From an uncultured Opitutia bacterium (GTDB taxonomy: Bacteria > Verrucomicrobiota > Verrucomicrobiia > Opitutales > Opitutaceae): DNA of 64,000 nt. The stretch covers positions 1 through 64,000 of the forward strand of contig CAIRCN010000074.1 in assembly GCA_903877135.1 (NCBI GenBank), in the 5' to 3' direction. The first letter of the stretch is position 1. Each line of letters starts with the position of its first letter. Below, one piece after another: positions 1-10,167 of this stretch. Below the pieces are notes generated by a model. That model saw nothing but the letters and a program-made list of their open reading frames with translations, was not told where the DNA came from and searched no databases. The position numbers and the translations under genes were made by a program.

Positions 1-75
1 CAGCGGATCACGCAGTTGCGAGAGCGCCGTCAGGCGCTCGGATTCATCGAAGAAACTGGGTTGATATAGGCTCAT
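1..75 (-). CDS. IS5-like transposase, N-terminal fragment cut by window edge
   Basis: The minus strand reads ATG at 75-73 and stays open to base 1 (25 codons). The product begins MSLYQPSFFDESERL and continues with a leucine-rich stretch ending LRDPL. This resembles the N-terminus of IS5-group DDE transposases, which often open with a short SFFDxxxR segment and an L..LGDPL-like motif. The catalytic DDE region would lie beyond the left edge. The neighbouring gene at 146 appears to lack its 5' end, which fits an insertion or deletion at an IS end between about 76 and 140. The family call rests on a short segment and is moderate at best. Confidence 0.5.
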   Translation of the reverse strand, partial: MSLYQPSFFDESERLTALSQLRDPL

Positions 76-145
76 GTGGTTCACGAGCATCTTTCATTAC
101 ATCTAATTAATAGTCAATAGGTAATGATATTCAAACTGCCCTTAT

Positions 146-1795
146 GTGAATGCCGCCGTCTTCGCGCTCGCCGGCCCGGGGATCATGAAGTTGGTGGCGT
201 TTAACCTGATCGTTTACGCGGGGCTTGTGGTGTCGGCCTACGTGGCACTTAAAAGGGGCTGGGGTCGGTTGAGCGCGTGGAGCGGCTGTGCGTTTTTTAT
301 CTCGGTGTTCTCGTTTCTCCAGCTGACGAGCGTGGGCAACTACAACTATGCCACACCCTACTCGCACGAGGCGGTCCATGGGCTCTTGGCCTGTCTTGGG
401 CTTGTGCTCGTGCTGGGGCGCTGGCGTCAAACCGGATCGGTGGCGTTGGCGGCGAGCGCGGGGCTGCTGGTAGGAGTAACGGCGGTGCTCAAAGTGGAGT
501 GTTTGGTGGCGGCTTGCGCATTGACGGCGCTGACGTCGGTCCTGAACTGGCGCGATGGGCGCGGACTGGGCTTGTGCACGGTGGTCGCCTATTTGTCTGC
601 TTCGGTGATGCCAGTGCTGGCTTTTACCCTGCTATTCGCGGGTCACATGCCGTGGATGGATGCATTCAGAACGGCTGGGCAGGCGGTTTTCAACGCGCTG
701 CAGCACTCGCGCTTCGTTGCAGAAAAGGTGCAGCTTACATTCTCCGGATTCGACGAGCCCCTGAAACATCTCGGGCAGCATGCTTTTGCGACCGCCCTGG
801 CGGCGCTGCTGGTAGCGGTGATATTGGCTGGCTCGTGGCTTGCGGGCCGGGAACTGGAATTGGTGGAAGGTTGGCGGTGGCTGGGCTGGGCGGCGGCGGC
901 GACCATGATCGGTGCCGCCGCAGAGGTAGGTTGGCTGGCGGGCGCGAGCGAACCGGGATTCGCACTGCTTGGACTGGCGCTCGCCGTTGCGGGCATCGCC
1001 GGCTGGAATTGGGAGAAATCACGCCGCCGCGGCGCGACGTATGCGACAGCGGAAGCGCGCCTGCTCCTCGCTGCAGTGGGAGTGTTGATGATGCTGCGTA
1101 TGCTGTTGTTTGGGCGGGTTTATCACTATGGTTTCTATCAGGCAGCGGTGGCTGGCATGGTCGTGACCGCCAGCCTTGTGGGCGACTGGCCGCGGGTCGT
1201 CAGCAGCCGGCAAGGTCGCCGCATCGCCATGGTTTCGGCCTTGGCGTTAGTATCAGCTTTAGCGGCGAGATTGGTGTTTCGCTCTGCAGACACTCTCAGT
1301 CTCCGCACTCTCGCGGTTGGCCGCGGCACCGACCGTATGATTCATTATCCTGCCAACCGGGAGGGAATGGGCGAACTTACACGGGTAGCGGCGGACTTTG
1401 CCGAGCGTTCGGTCGCACCGGATGAGAAACTGCTCGTGCTGCCCGAGGGGATTATGGTCAATTATCTTGCTCGCCGGTTCACGCCGCTTGCTACAACGCA
1501 TTTTTTTGCAGGAGCGCTGTCGGGTGGCCGCGAGGCGGAGTTGGTCAAGGCGCTTGCTCAAGCACCCCCCGCTTGGGTCTTGGTGGTCAGCCGCGACCTG
1601 CGCGAATATGGCGTCGAGCGCTACGGGGAAAGCCCTGGACACGGGGAGTTGTTGCTGAGCTGGGTCCTGGCGAACTATACATTGGTTGGCTCTCTCGGCG
1701 GCGACCCACTCGACGTAAGCCAGCGTGGTGTGCGATGCTATCGTCTCGCAGCTCACTCTTCCATCCCCGCCGTGCACGCAACCTATTCCCATTAA
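146..1795 (+). CDS. Polytopic membrane protein, probable 5'-truncated GT39-like glycosyltransferase
   Basis: A 549-residue hydrophobic protein with many membrane segments. Residues near 67-77 carry NYNYATPYSHE followed by a helix, a pattern seen after the first periplasmic loop in lipid-linked-sugar glycosyltransferases of the ArnT/GT39 type. Those proteins normally have a further N-terminal helix and an acidic catalytic loop upstream. Here the reading frame is closed by TGA at 125-127 and opens only with a GTG at 146, already inside a helical segment. The missing front and the IS5-like fragment just upstream suggest a decapitated gene. The C-terminal ~180 residues are soluble. It precedes Trm112-like, GT2 and methyltransferase genes on the same strand, which suggests envelope glycan or lipid modification. 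The family call is inferred from layout. Confidence 0.55.
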   Translation: MNAAVFALAGPGIMKLVAFNLIVYAGLVVSAYVALKRGWGRLSAWSGCAFFISVFSFLQLTSVGNYNYATPYSHEAVHGLLACLGLVLVLGRWRQTGSVALAASAGLLVGVTAVLKVECLVAACALTALTSVLNWRDGRGLGLCTVVAYLSASVMPVLAFTLLFAGHMPWMDAFRTAGQAVFNALQHSRFVAEKVQLTFSGFDEPLKHLGQHAFATALAALLVAVILAGSWLAGRELELVEGWRWLGWAAAATMIGAAAEVGWLAGASEPGFALLGLALAVAGIAGWNWEKSRRRGATYATAEARLLLAAVGVLMMLRMLLFGRVYHYGFYQAAVAGMVVTASLVGDWPRVVSSRQGRRIAMVSALALVSALAARLVFRSADTLSLRTLAVGRGTDRMIHYPANREGMGELTRVAADFAERSVAPDEKLLVLPEGIMVNYLARRFTPLATTHFFAGALSGGREAELVKALAQAPPAWVLVVSRDLREYGVERYGESPGHGELLLSWVLANYTLVGSLGGDPLDVSQRGVRCYRLAAHSSIPAVHATYSH

Positions 1796-1796
1796 C

Positions 1797-2075
1797 ATGC
1801 CCGCCGCCGTCCTGCTCGATCCCTCCATCTTGCCGCTGCTGCGCTGCCCCGCGAATGGAGCGCTGCTGACGCTGGCCCCGGGCGAACTGCTCGACACGCT
1901 TAATCGCCTGGCGGCTGCCGGCACGCTGCGCATCGTAGGTGGTGGACTGATGATCGAGCCGCTGGATGCCGGCTTGTTGCGGACCGACGGGGTGCGGCTC
2001 TATCCGATTGTCCGCGGCATTCCGCGGTTGGTTTCGAACGAAGCCATCGCACTCGAAGTCACCGCCAACCACTGA
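1797..2075 (+). CDS. Trm112-like (UPF0434/YcaR-type) small protein
   Basis: A 92-residue protein. The N-terminal LDPSILPLLRCP segment and the C-terminal YPIVRGIPRLVSNEAI segment match the two conserved ends of the Trm112/YcaR family, small zinc-ribbon-like proteins that partner methyltransferases or accompany glycolipid genes. Only one of the usual cysteines is obvious (in LRCP). The ATG at 1797 follows the preceding stop (1793-1795) by one base, so the two are probably co-transcribed. A class I methyltransferase lies two genes downstream, which is a plausible partner by context only. Confidence 0.7.
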   Translation: MPAAVLLDPSILPLLRCPANGALLTLAPGELLDTLNRLAAAGTLRIVGGGLMIEPLDAGLLRTDGVRLYPIVRGIPRLVSNEAIALEVTANH

Positions 2076-2084
2076 CACACCCCC

Positions 2085-2846
2085 ATGAATGGCGAAATAC
2101 CAACGCATTCCAGACCGCCCGACGCGGCCGATTCCCGGACCGGCCGTGGATTCACGATCATCATCGCGGCCTACAACGAGGAGGTCGTGATCGCGGCGAC
2201 CATCGCCCGCGCCCACACCGTCTGGCCTGAAGCTTGCATCCTCGTGATTGACGACGGCTCGTGCGACGGCACCGCACGGGTTGTGCACGGGCTCGCCGCG
2301 CCGTGGCTCCGGCTGCACAGCTACAAGGTGAACCACGGCAAAGGCTTTGCCATCGCCCGCGGCATCGATTTCGCAGAAACACCCTTTTCACTGCAGCTCG
2401 ACGCCGACTGCCAGTTCCCGCCGGAAAAAATGCCCGCACTGGTTGCACCGCTGCTTGACGGACGTGCGCGTCTGGTGTTTTCCAGCCGCTACTGTGCCGG
2501 GGCTACCCGCGAGCCGGGCAGCATCACGTTTTCAAAGCGCGCGGCGAGTTTCGTTGCCTCCGGCCTGGTCTCACTGATCTGCGGGCAGCGCCTGACCGAT
2601 GTGTTCGCCGGTTTCAAATCATGGGACACCGATTTCGCGCAGCGGCTTGGCCTGACCGATTCCGGCTTCGGCTATGAGGCGGAGATGGCGCTCAAGGGCG
2701 CCCGCCGAGGCGAGCGCATCGTCGAAATCCCAATCGACTATGCCAGCCGGCGCGCGGGCGAGTCCAAGATCCGGTTTGCGCGCGACCTGATCACGGTGCC
2801 AGTCGGCATCCTGCGCGTATGGCTGTTCACCCGATGGAAGACGTGA
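2085..2846 (+). CDS. Family 2 glycosyltransferase (dolichol-phosphate-mannose-synthase-like)
   Basis: A 253-residue cytoplasmic GT-A enzyme. Residues 23-33 (FTIIIAAYNEE) are the nucleotide-binding opening strand, DDGS at 56-59 follows, and LDADCQF at 105-111 holds the metal-binding DxD. The C-terminal part with GFGYEAEM and a VEIPIDYASR segment is typical of polyprenyl-phosphate sugar synthases of the DPM1/GT2 type. No C-terminal membrane domain is present. It would make a lipid-linked sugar that the upstream integral-membrane transferase could use, which is inferred from neighbourhood. It overlaps the start of the downstream methyltransferase gene. Confidence 0.8.
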   Translation: MNGEIPTHSRPPDAADSRTGRGFTIIIAAYNEEVVIAATIARAHTVWPEACILVIDDGSCDGTARVVHGLAAPWLRLHSYKVNHGKGFAIARGIDFAETPFSLQLDADCQFPPEKMPALVAPLLDGRARLVFSSRYCAGATREPGSITFSKRAASFVASGLVSLICGQRLTDVFAGFKSWDTDFAQRLGLTDSGFGYEAEMALKGARRGERIVEIPIDYASRRAGESKIRFARDLITVPVGILRVWLFTRWKT

Positions 2847-3598
2847 AGCAAATTCACGCAGCGGAGAGCAGCCATTACCGGCGCTTCCAGCAGCCGTATG
2901 CGGCTTTTCATCCGGCGGGCTACCGCCGGCTGCTGCGTGCGGCGGCGCTGCCGGACGAGGGTGTGATCCTCGACGTGGGCGGCGGCAGCGGCGCGTTTGG
3001 CTGCGAGTTGGCGCGGAACGGCCGGCGCCTCGTGATCGTGTGCGACCTGTCGCGGGACTTGCTGCTCGCCGGAAAACACAACTACGAGGGCAGTGGTGTA
3101 GTCTGGATTGAGGCGGACGCGGCCCGCCTGCCGTTTGCGGACAACTGCGTCGACGGCATCCTGCTCGGCTCGGTGCTGCACCATTTTCCTGACTTCGGCA
3201 TGGTGGCCCGCGAGTGCCATCGCTGCCTGAAGCCCGGCGGTATCTGCGCCTCGGCCGACCCAAACGGCCACAACTGGATGATGTGGCTGCTGCGGAATCC
3301 GGCATCGCCGCTTTGCTCGACGGCTGGCCGCAGTGACAACGAGCGCTGGCTCGGTGCGCCCGAGGTGGCGCGGGTTTTTGGCGGAGCGGGATTTGAGCCT
3401 GCAGGCCGCCATGGTGTGCGCGGCGTGGTCTACCGGCTGGCCACTTTCAGCGCACAGGAGGAAAATCCTCCGCCCGTCGCACGGCTTATGCTTGCGACAT
3501 GGAATGCCCTGGAGCGCGGGTTGGGCATGCTGCCTGCCGCGCCATTCTGGCTGGGGAGTTGGATGGTGCTGCGCTTCCGAAAGCCCGGTGCCGTGTGA
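2834..3598 (+). CDS. Class I SAM-dependent methyltransferase
   Basis: About 254 residues from the ATG at 2834; an ATG five codons earlier (2819) is also possible. Motif I reads VILDVGGGSGAFG near residues 44-56, followed by an acidic residue at the end of the next strand (VCDLS). A motif IV/post-motif segment contains LLGSVLHHF and a later KPGG turn. This is the Methyltransf_11 pattern. The gene overlaps the GT2 gene by 13 bases, so translation is probably coupled. The substrate cannot be read from sequence; context suggests a glycolipid or polyprenyl-linked intermediate. Confidence 0.8.
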   Translation: MEDVKQIHAAESSHYRRFQQPYAAFHPAGYRRLLRAAALPDEGVILDVGGGSGAFGCELARNGRRLVIVCDLSRDLLLAGKHNYEGSGVVWIEADAARLPFADNCVDGILLGSVLHHFPDFGMVARECHRCLKPGGICASADPNGHNWMMWLLRNPASPLCSTAGRSDNERWLGAPEVARVFGGAGFEPAGRHGVRGVVYRLATFSAQEENPPPVARLMLATWNALERGLGMLPAAPFWLGSWMVLRFRKPGAV

Positions 3599-3625
3599 AA
3601 TTTTCCGGACGCACGAGCATTATGG

Positions 3626-5026
3626 TCACGGTGGCGTGTAATTTGTATCGCCGCCGAGCCGCCGCCAGTGCCGGTGCACCATGGCGAGGCAGCCCAGCGC
3701 GACGAAGGCCACGCCGCTGCTGAAGAAATAGGTTAGGCGGTAGTTGTGGTGCGAGAGATCTAGGGCTCGCCCGACGATCCACGGTGTGATGATGTTGAGC
3801 ACGCCGCCGACGATGCCGCTGGCCGACATGAACTGCGCGAATGTCGCGTGCGGAAGCAATCGCTGCCCGAGAGCCGCGGCACCGGTGAAATAGGCGCCGC
3901 CGAGCACCCCGTGCGCCAGCAGGGCCAGGCCAAATGTGGCCGGCGTGGTGGCGAAAAATCCGCCGCAGAGCGTGGCGAGGCAGTAAAGGCCGATTGAAAC
4001 CATGCCCACGCGCAGCGGATGAAAGCGGTCAGCCAGCGAGCCAAGCACCCAGGTCAGAGTCAGCGAAATGACATACATGGCAGCAATGTAGCCACCGTAG
4101 GTGTCCATGCTCATGTTCAGGCTTTTCGCGAAGAACACGCTGAACAGGTTCACTGGCGTGGAGGCGAGCATAGCGAGATTAAAAGCCGCGAAAAACCACA
4201 AATAGTAAGGATGCGTGAAACACTCCTTGAAGTAGATTTTCGCCGCGCGGAAAAAGGCGGCCGTGCCGTTTTTCCCGTGCGCGGGCGGTGGCGGCGGATA
4301 GTCGCCCTCTCGCACTTTCAGGCACATCGACACGACGCCGAGGCCGTAGATCGCGCCCACGGCGATGAAGATCCACAGGTAGTGCGCTTCGGCTTTGCCC
4401 AGTAGCCAGTAGTTGAAGCCGATGCCGACCAGCAGGCTCACGGCCCGAAACAGGCCGTAGAATCGCCCGATCACCGCAGCAGGCACGACGTCATTGATGA
4501 GCGCGACGAACACGGCGTTGGTGATCGTGGTCGCGAAATCGAACACGGCCCACCACAGCGCCAGCACGAGCACCACCGAAGGGAAATAACCCGGCGAGTG
4601 TGCTCCGAGCGCATGGTGCAGTATCTGACCAATAACCGGGCTCAGGCCGAGCCCGACGATCGAGATGGCGGCGAGCGGCGCGGAGAAAAACAGATAGGGG
4701 ATGCGGCGTCCACGGGGCCCGCGGTGCCTGTCGGACTGGTAGCTCACGATCGGTCCCAAGATCAATCCGATGCTGGCGGGCAACGTGCCGACGAGGAGGC
4801 CGGCGACGGTGTCCGTGACCTCGAATTTCCTCAACATGAGCTGCAGCACCGTCGTGACCGAGCGGTCGCGGATCGCCCACGCGAAGTCGCCCCAGAGCAG
4901 CCAAGAGAACAACACGGCTAGTTCTCCCTTCGTATAGGTGAGCGTGCCGACGCGCCAAGTCTTGAGCTTGTCTGGGGTCGCCGTAGGTGCGGGATCGCTG
5001 CTAGGGCGGGGCGGTGGGGCACTCAT
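3626..5026 (-). CDS. MFS transporter, probable sugar/glycoside permease
   Basis: A 466-residue inner-membrane protein with about twelve predicted helices and a cytoplasmic Pro-rich N-terminus. The cytoplasmic loop after helix 2 has SYQSDRHRGPRGRRIPYL, a variant of the MFS loop signature (GxxxDRxGRR) as found in the sucrose/GPH-like branch. The loop between the two halves carries a Pro-rich YPPPPPAHGK segment. It converges with the methyltransferase gene (27 bases between stops). A GH1 beta-glucosidase lies 1.1 kb away on the other strand, so uptake of a plant-type glycoside is plausible but unproven. Confidence 0.75.
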   Translation of the reverse strand: MSAPPPRPSSDPAPTATPDKLKTWRVGTLTYTKGELAVLFSWLLWGDFAWAIRDRSVTTVLQLMLRKFEVTDTVAGLLVGTLPASIGLILGPIVSYQSDRHRGPRGRRIPYLFFSAPLAAISIVGLGLSPVIGQILHHALGAHSPGYFPSVVLVLALWWAVFDFATTITNAVFVALINDVVPAAVIGRFYGLFRAVSLLVGIGFNYWLLGKAEAHYLWIFIAVGAIYGLGVVSMCLKVREGDYPPPPPAHGKNGTAAFFRAAKIYFKECFTHPYYLWFFAAFNLAMLASTPVNLFSVFFAKSLNMSMDTYGGYIAAMYVISLTLTWVLGSLADRFHPLRVGMVSIGLYCLATLCGGFFATTPATFGLALLAHGVLGGAYFTGAAALGQRLLPHATFAQFMSASGIVGGVLNIITPWIVGRALDLSHHNYRLTYFFSSGVAFVALGCLAMVHRHWRRLGGDTNYTPP

Positions 5027-5161
5027 TTCAGGTGGCGTCCTTCGTGGGTGGTAGTAACGGAAGGGCAGGCTGTCGTTCCTAGGCCGATCGGCGAGAGCAA
5101 TGTGACCGGATGAGTGACAAACCGCGCCGGAACCGTCAGATTAGATGCGGCGTAACACTTC

Positions 5162-5326
5162 ATGAAGAAACCAACGCAGGAAGAACGGCGGCGCCAGTGC
5201 GAACGCAAGCGCCGGTATCGCACACAAGGCGACGCCATGGACGCCGCGCTGCTCGCGGGCGTCGAGCGACGTCGGTCGGCCTACCTCTGCCCGCTGTGCA
5301 AGCACTGGCATCTCACTTCGGCGTAA
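5162..5326 (+). CDS. Small Cys-pair protein (54 residues)
   Basis: A short gene starting ATG at 5162 and ending TAA at 5324-5326. The product is very basic (MKKPTQEERRRQCERKRRYRT) and ends in a CPLCKHWHLTS block, a compact CxxC...H motif. Short proteins with a Tyr/Arg-Cys-Pro-x-Cys...WHLT(S) tail occur widely as uncharacterised zinc-ribbon-like proteins in bacteria and phages. The conserved tail argues that this is a real gene despite its length. It lies between divergently read MFS and hypothetical genes. Function unknown. Confidence 0.6.
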   Translation: MKKPTQEERRRQCERKRRYRTQGDAMDAALLAGVERRRSAYLCPLCKHWHLTSA

Positions 5327-5351
5327 CGGCCGACACGTGTCGGGTGGGTGA

Positions 5352-5765
5352 CTACGACTCGTTGGGCTCCGTGACAGTTTGGGCGCCGCTGTCGATAGTG
5401 ACACCGGCCCTTTCCAGATCGCCCCGGAGGGGCGCGAGGAATTTCTCCGCCAGTTCCTCGATTCGGAAGGTCAGATCGAGGTCGTCTGCACCCGTCGTGA
5501 ACGCGATGACGTCGGCGAGGTTCATAATGTCCTCGTCGGTGAAGTGCTCCTCGATAACCGACTGGTTGCCCTCCAGCGCCGTGAGCGAGGCCCAGTAGCG
5601 TCCGGCGTCGGGGGCAGCCCCCTTCAGGCTGACGGTGCCGGTGAGCCGCGCGCGGGCGATACGGGCGGTGAATTCGAGCAGCTTTCCGTAGGCGAACGCG
5701 AGGTTGGCCAGGCGTGTTTGTCGAAGCAGAGTCTCGCGCTGAACCAGTAGCATTGAGAGTTTCAT
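5352..5765 (-). CDS. Hypothetical protein, 137 residues
   Basis: A strong Shine-Dalgarno (AGGAGG, read on the minus strand at about 5774-5779) precedes the ATG at 5765. The product begins MKLSMLLVQRETLLRQTRLANLAFAYG and is largely helical with many acidic residues, including FTDEDIMNLADVIAF and LTFRIEELAEKFLAPLRGDLERAGV. No signal peptide, membrane segment or recognised catalytic motif is visible. The codon use and ribosome site suggest a genuine, probably well-translated cytoplasmic protein. I do not recognise a family. Confidence 0.65.
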   Translation of the reverse strand: MKLSMLLVQRETLLRQTRLANLAFAYGKLLEFTARIARARLTGTVSLKGAAPDAGRYWASLTALEGNQSVIEEHFTDEDIMNLADVIAFTTGADDLDLTFRIEELAEKFLAPLRGDLERAGVTIDSGAQTVTEPNES

Positions 5766-7523
<1,758 letters not shown>

Positions 7524-7606
7524 GCCATGCCCGGGTGCAGATTATCCCGGACTTTTCACACTCTGACGTGCAACCGAAACCCCTTCGATCACTCTCACGT
7601 CATGCT

Positions 7607-7686
7607 TGTCATTGCGAGGAGCGCAGCGACGAAGCAATCCAGCTAGTTGGACCGCTACGCCCTTGTTCCTCGGGCTCGCAATGACA
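7607..7686. repeat. Inverted-repeat element, copy 1
   Basis: The 12-base arm tgtcattgcgag (7607-7618) is matched perfectly by ctcgcaatgaca (7675-7686). Next to the left arm is a gcagcgacgaagcaatcc segment. Elements with this CATTGCGAG...CTCGCAATG signature are dispersed intergenic palindromes in many bacterial genomes. It sits between the GH1 and rhamnosidase-like genes and could act as a transcript-stabilising or terminating hairpin. Related copies occur at 11381 and, degenerate, at 13071. Confidence 0.8.
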
Positions 7687-7750
7687 GACAAAAATGTGAA
7701 ATATGGGGGTTAGGCTCGCACCCGCAGGATCGCCGGTTTTTCTAACACCA

Positions 7751-9916
7751 ATGAAGACTGCCTTTCGCCCGTTTCGCCGTGCCGTTTCCGTCTGGTCCTC
7801 CGAGTTGGCGGGCCAGATGAATTGTTGGCTGAGTTTTCACGCCAAGTTTCAACTCGCGCCAGATGCCGACGGCACGCTGCGGCTCGCCGCGGCGCAGGCT
7901 TATCGCGTATGGGTCAACGGGACCTTCGCCGGTCGCGGGCCGGCGCGCACCGCGCACGGTTTTGCGCGTGTGGACGAATGGCCGGTGCTGGCAGACGACT
8001 CGGGTCGCTTGGAATTGATCATCGAAGTGATGGGCTACGGTGTGCCGACGTTTTGTTCGACCCACGAGCCGGCGTTCCTGTGCGCCGAACTGGTCGCAGG
8101 CAATAAGATCATGGCGTGGACGGCGGTTCAGGGTGGCGGTTTTGTGGCGGAGCACCGGCGCGAGCGCGTGCAGGAGGTCGAGCGCTACAGTTACCAGCGG
8201 GCGTTCGTGGAGGCTTACCACGTCGGCGCGGCAAGTTTCCCGTGGAGGGAGCCGGGTTATACTCCGTCGCATCCTTTGGCGCTGGCGCGCGTCACGCACA
8301 AGCGCGCATGGTTAGAGCGCGGCGTCGCTTATCCCGATCTCTCTGAGCTGAAGCCGCGGGCGGCAGCGGTGCGGGGCACCTCGGCGTTCGACGCGAAGCT
8401 GGTAAAACTCGCGCCCAAGTGGGGCCATCTGTTCGAGGTGCCGAAGACTTCGGCCGGCTATCCGCTCGACAAGGTGGTGTGGCCGCTGTTCAGAACGCTC
8501 GCCGGGACACGTTTCAAGACCACCGGCGCGGAGCGACTGCTCGCCGGCACGCCGATCTTGCTCAAAGCCCGCCAATGGCTGCGCGCTGATTTCGGGACCG
8601 ACAACACGGGCTTCCCGGCCTTGCGCGTCAAGGCGCGGCAGGCGTCGCGCCTGCTGCTCGTGTTCGACGAAATCCTCGTGAACGGGCAGGTGAAGTTCAA
8701 CCGCTCCGGCTGCGTGAATGCGCTCTGGCTCGACCTGGCGCCGGGGGCGGAGATCGATTTTGAGGCGTTCGAGCCCTACACGTTCCGCTATCTGCAGGTG
8801 CTGGTGTGGAGCGGCGCGGCCGAGGCGTCTGATCTTCGTGTGCGGCATTACATCAATTCGCTGCCGCTGCGCGAGGCGCCGGCCGGCTTGGAGTCGGGTG
8901 CGGTGCGCGTGCGGCGTGCCGCGCTGTCGTCTTTCCGGCAGAATGCGCTGGATATCTTCATGGATTGCCCCGCGCGCGAGCGGGCCGGCTGGCTGTGCGA
9001 CAGTTTGTTCACGGCGCGCGCCGAGTGGCACCTCTGCGGCGACAATCCCATCGAGCGCGCGTTTCTGGAGAACTACCTGCGGCCGGCGAAATTCGCCGAT
9101 CTACCCAAGGGTATGGTGCCGATGTGCTACCCGGCGGAGGCGCTGCAAAAACAGTTCATCCCGAACTGGGCGATGTTCCTCGTCGTGCAGCTTGACGAGG
9201 CGGTGCGCGAGCGCCGCGTCCCTAAGGAGTGGCGGCCGCTGATCGCCCGCCGCGTGCGCGGGCTGCTGGCGTATTTCCGCCGCTTCGAAAACGAGCTCGG
9301 TCTCCTCGAAAAGCTTGAGAGCTGGGTCTTTGTCGAGTGGTCGAAGGCCAACGAGTTTGTGCAGGACGTGAATTTTCCGACGAACATGCTCTACGCGAAC
9401 ACACTACGCTCGGCGTCGCGGCTGCTGGGCGAGCCGCGCCTCGCAACCAAAGCGAAAAAACTCGAAGAGACGATTCGCGCGCTGGCCTGGCGCGACGGAC
9501 GCTTCGTGGACAACGCTGTGCGCGACAAGGAAGGCAAGCTGACGGTGAGCGACCACGCCAGCGAGGTCTGCCAATACTACGCGTTCTACTTCGGCCTGGC
9601 ATCGCCGCAACACGAGGTGGAGCTGTGGCGGCGCCTGGTGCGGGCCGACTACGGCGCGCTTTACCCCGCCAATGTTTTTGTCGGCAAAATCATGCGCCTC
9701 GACCTGCTGCTTGCGAACGGCGAGCTGGCGGCGGCGCGACGCGAACTGCTCCGCAGCTATCTGCCGATGGCGAAGGCCACGGGCACGCTGTGGGAACTGT
9801 TTCAGGACACGGTGAGCTGCAACCACGGGTTTACCTCCTACATCGCCGTGCTGATCGACCGACTGGCGGCCAATGCGGCGCCGGGCAACACTATCGGCCC
9901 TCGCAAAGCAAACTGA
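7751..9916 (+). CDS. Alpha-L-rhamnosidase-like six-hairpin glycosidase (GH78-related)
   Basis: A 721-residue protein from ATG 7751. The first ~350 residues are beta-rich, with WVNGTFAGRGPART resembling the carbohydrate-binding modules that precede GH78 catalytic domains. The central and C-terminal part resembles the six-hairpin (alpha/alpha)6 rhamnosidase fold: LDIFMDCPARERAGWLCD (the region where GH78 enzymes have a DCPxRxExxGWxGD motif), then a late TLWELFQDTVSCNHGFTSY block, equivalent to the conserved W.E...D...SxNH segment. No signal peptide is seen. The GD of the usual GWxGD is replaced by CD, so exact specificity is uncertain. Confidence 0.75.
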   Translation: MKTAFRPFRRAVSVWSSELAGQMNCWLSFHAKFQLAPDADGTLRLAAAQAYRVWVNGTFAGRGPARTAHGFARVDEWPVLADDSGRLELIIEVMGYGVPTFCSTHEPAFLCAELVAGNKIMAWTAVQGGGFVAEHRRERVQEVERYSYQRAFVEAYHVGAASFPWREPGYTPSHPLALARVTHKRAWLERGVAYPDLSELKPRAAAVRGTSAFDAKLVKLAPKWGHLFEVPKTSAGYPLDKVVWPLFRTLAGTRFKTTGAERLLAGTPILLKARQWLRADFGTDNTGFPALRVKARQASRLLLVFDEILVNGQVKFNRSGCVNALWLDLAPGAEIDFEAFEPYTFRYLQVLVWSGAAEASDLRVRHYINSLPLREAPAGLESGAVRVRRAALSSFRQNALDIFMDCPARERAGWLCDSLFTARAEWHLCGDNPIERAFLENYLRPAKFADLPKGMVPMCYPAEALQKQFIPNWAMFLVVQLDEAVRERRVPKEWRPLIARRVRGLLAYFRRFENELGLLEKLESWVFVEWSKANEFVQDVNFPTNMLYANTLRSASRLLGEPRLATKAKKLEETIRALAWRDGRFVDNAVRDKEGKLTVSDHASEVCQYYAFYFGLASPQHEVELWRRLVRADYGALYPANVFVGKIMRLDLLLANGELAAARRELLRSYLPMAKATGTLWELFQDTVSCNHGFTSYIAVLIDRLAANAAPGNTIGPRKAN

Positions 9917-9942
9917 GGAGGGATTCGGGTGTAGCGCGGAGC

Positions 9943-10167
9943 CACTTGCCCGCGTAGCCGCACCGGAGCGCAGCGACAGCGTGGCAGCCAGCCACGTTTT
10001 TGGCCGCTGGCCTTCAAACGCAGCTACCCGCATATCTCACAGCGGAACGGCTTCCCGTTCCGCACGGAGCCGGAAGCGGATCTGCTGTGGTCTTTTGTTT
10101 TGGCTCGAACTGGAGCCGCGACGAGGGTGTCGCGTCCCCAGGAGCAGATCTCAAAACAAAAGACCAT
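9943..10167. repeat. Patchwork of short palindromes
   Basis: Three perfect hairpins are packed here: cggaacgg/ccgttccg at 10043-10062 with a 4-base loop; ggtcttttgttttg/caaaacaaaagacc at 10089-10165; and gcgac/gtcgc at 10118-10133 inside the second. Shorter arms gatctgct/agcagatc flank the second. The unit has the look of REP-like elements inserted in or near one another. It abuts the front of the decayed gene at 10168, whose original 5' part is absent. Confidence 0.7.

Noticed and set aside
5110-5598. 162-residue plus-strand frame overlapping the small Cys gene
   Set aside because: It overlaps the CPLC protein and the strongly ribosome-bound minus-strand gene; no motif or ribosome site.
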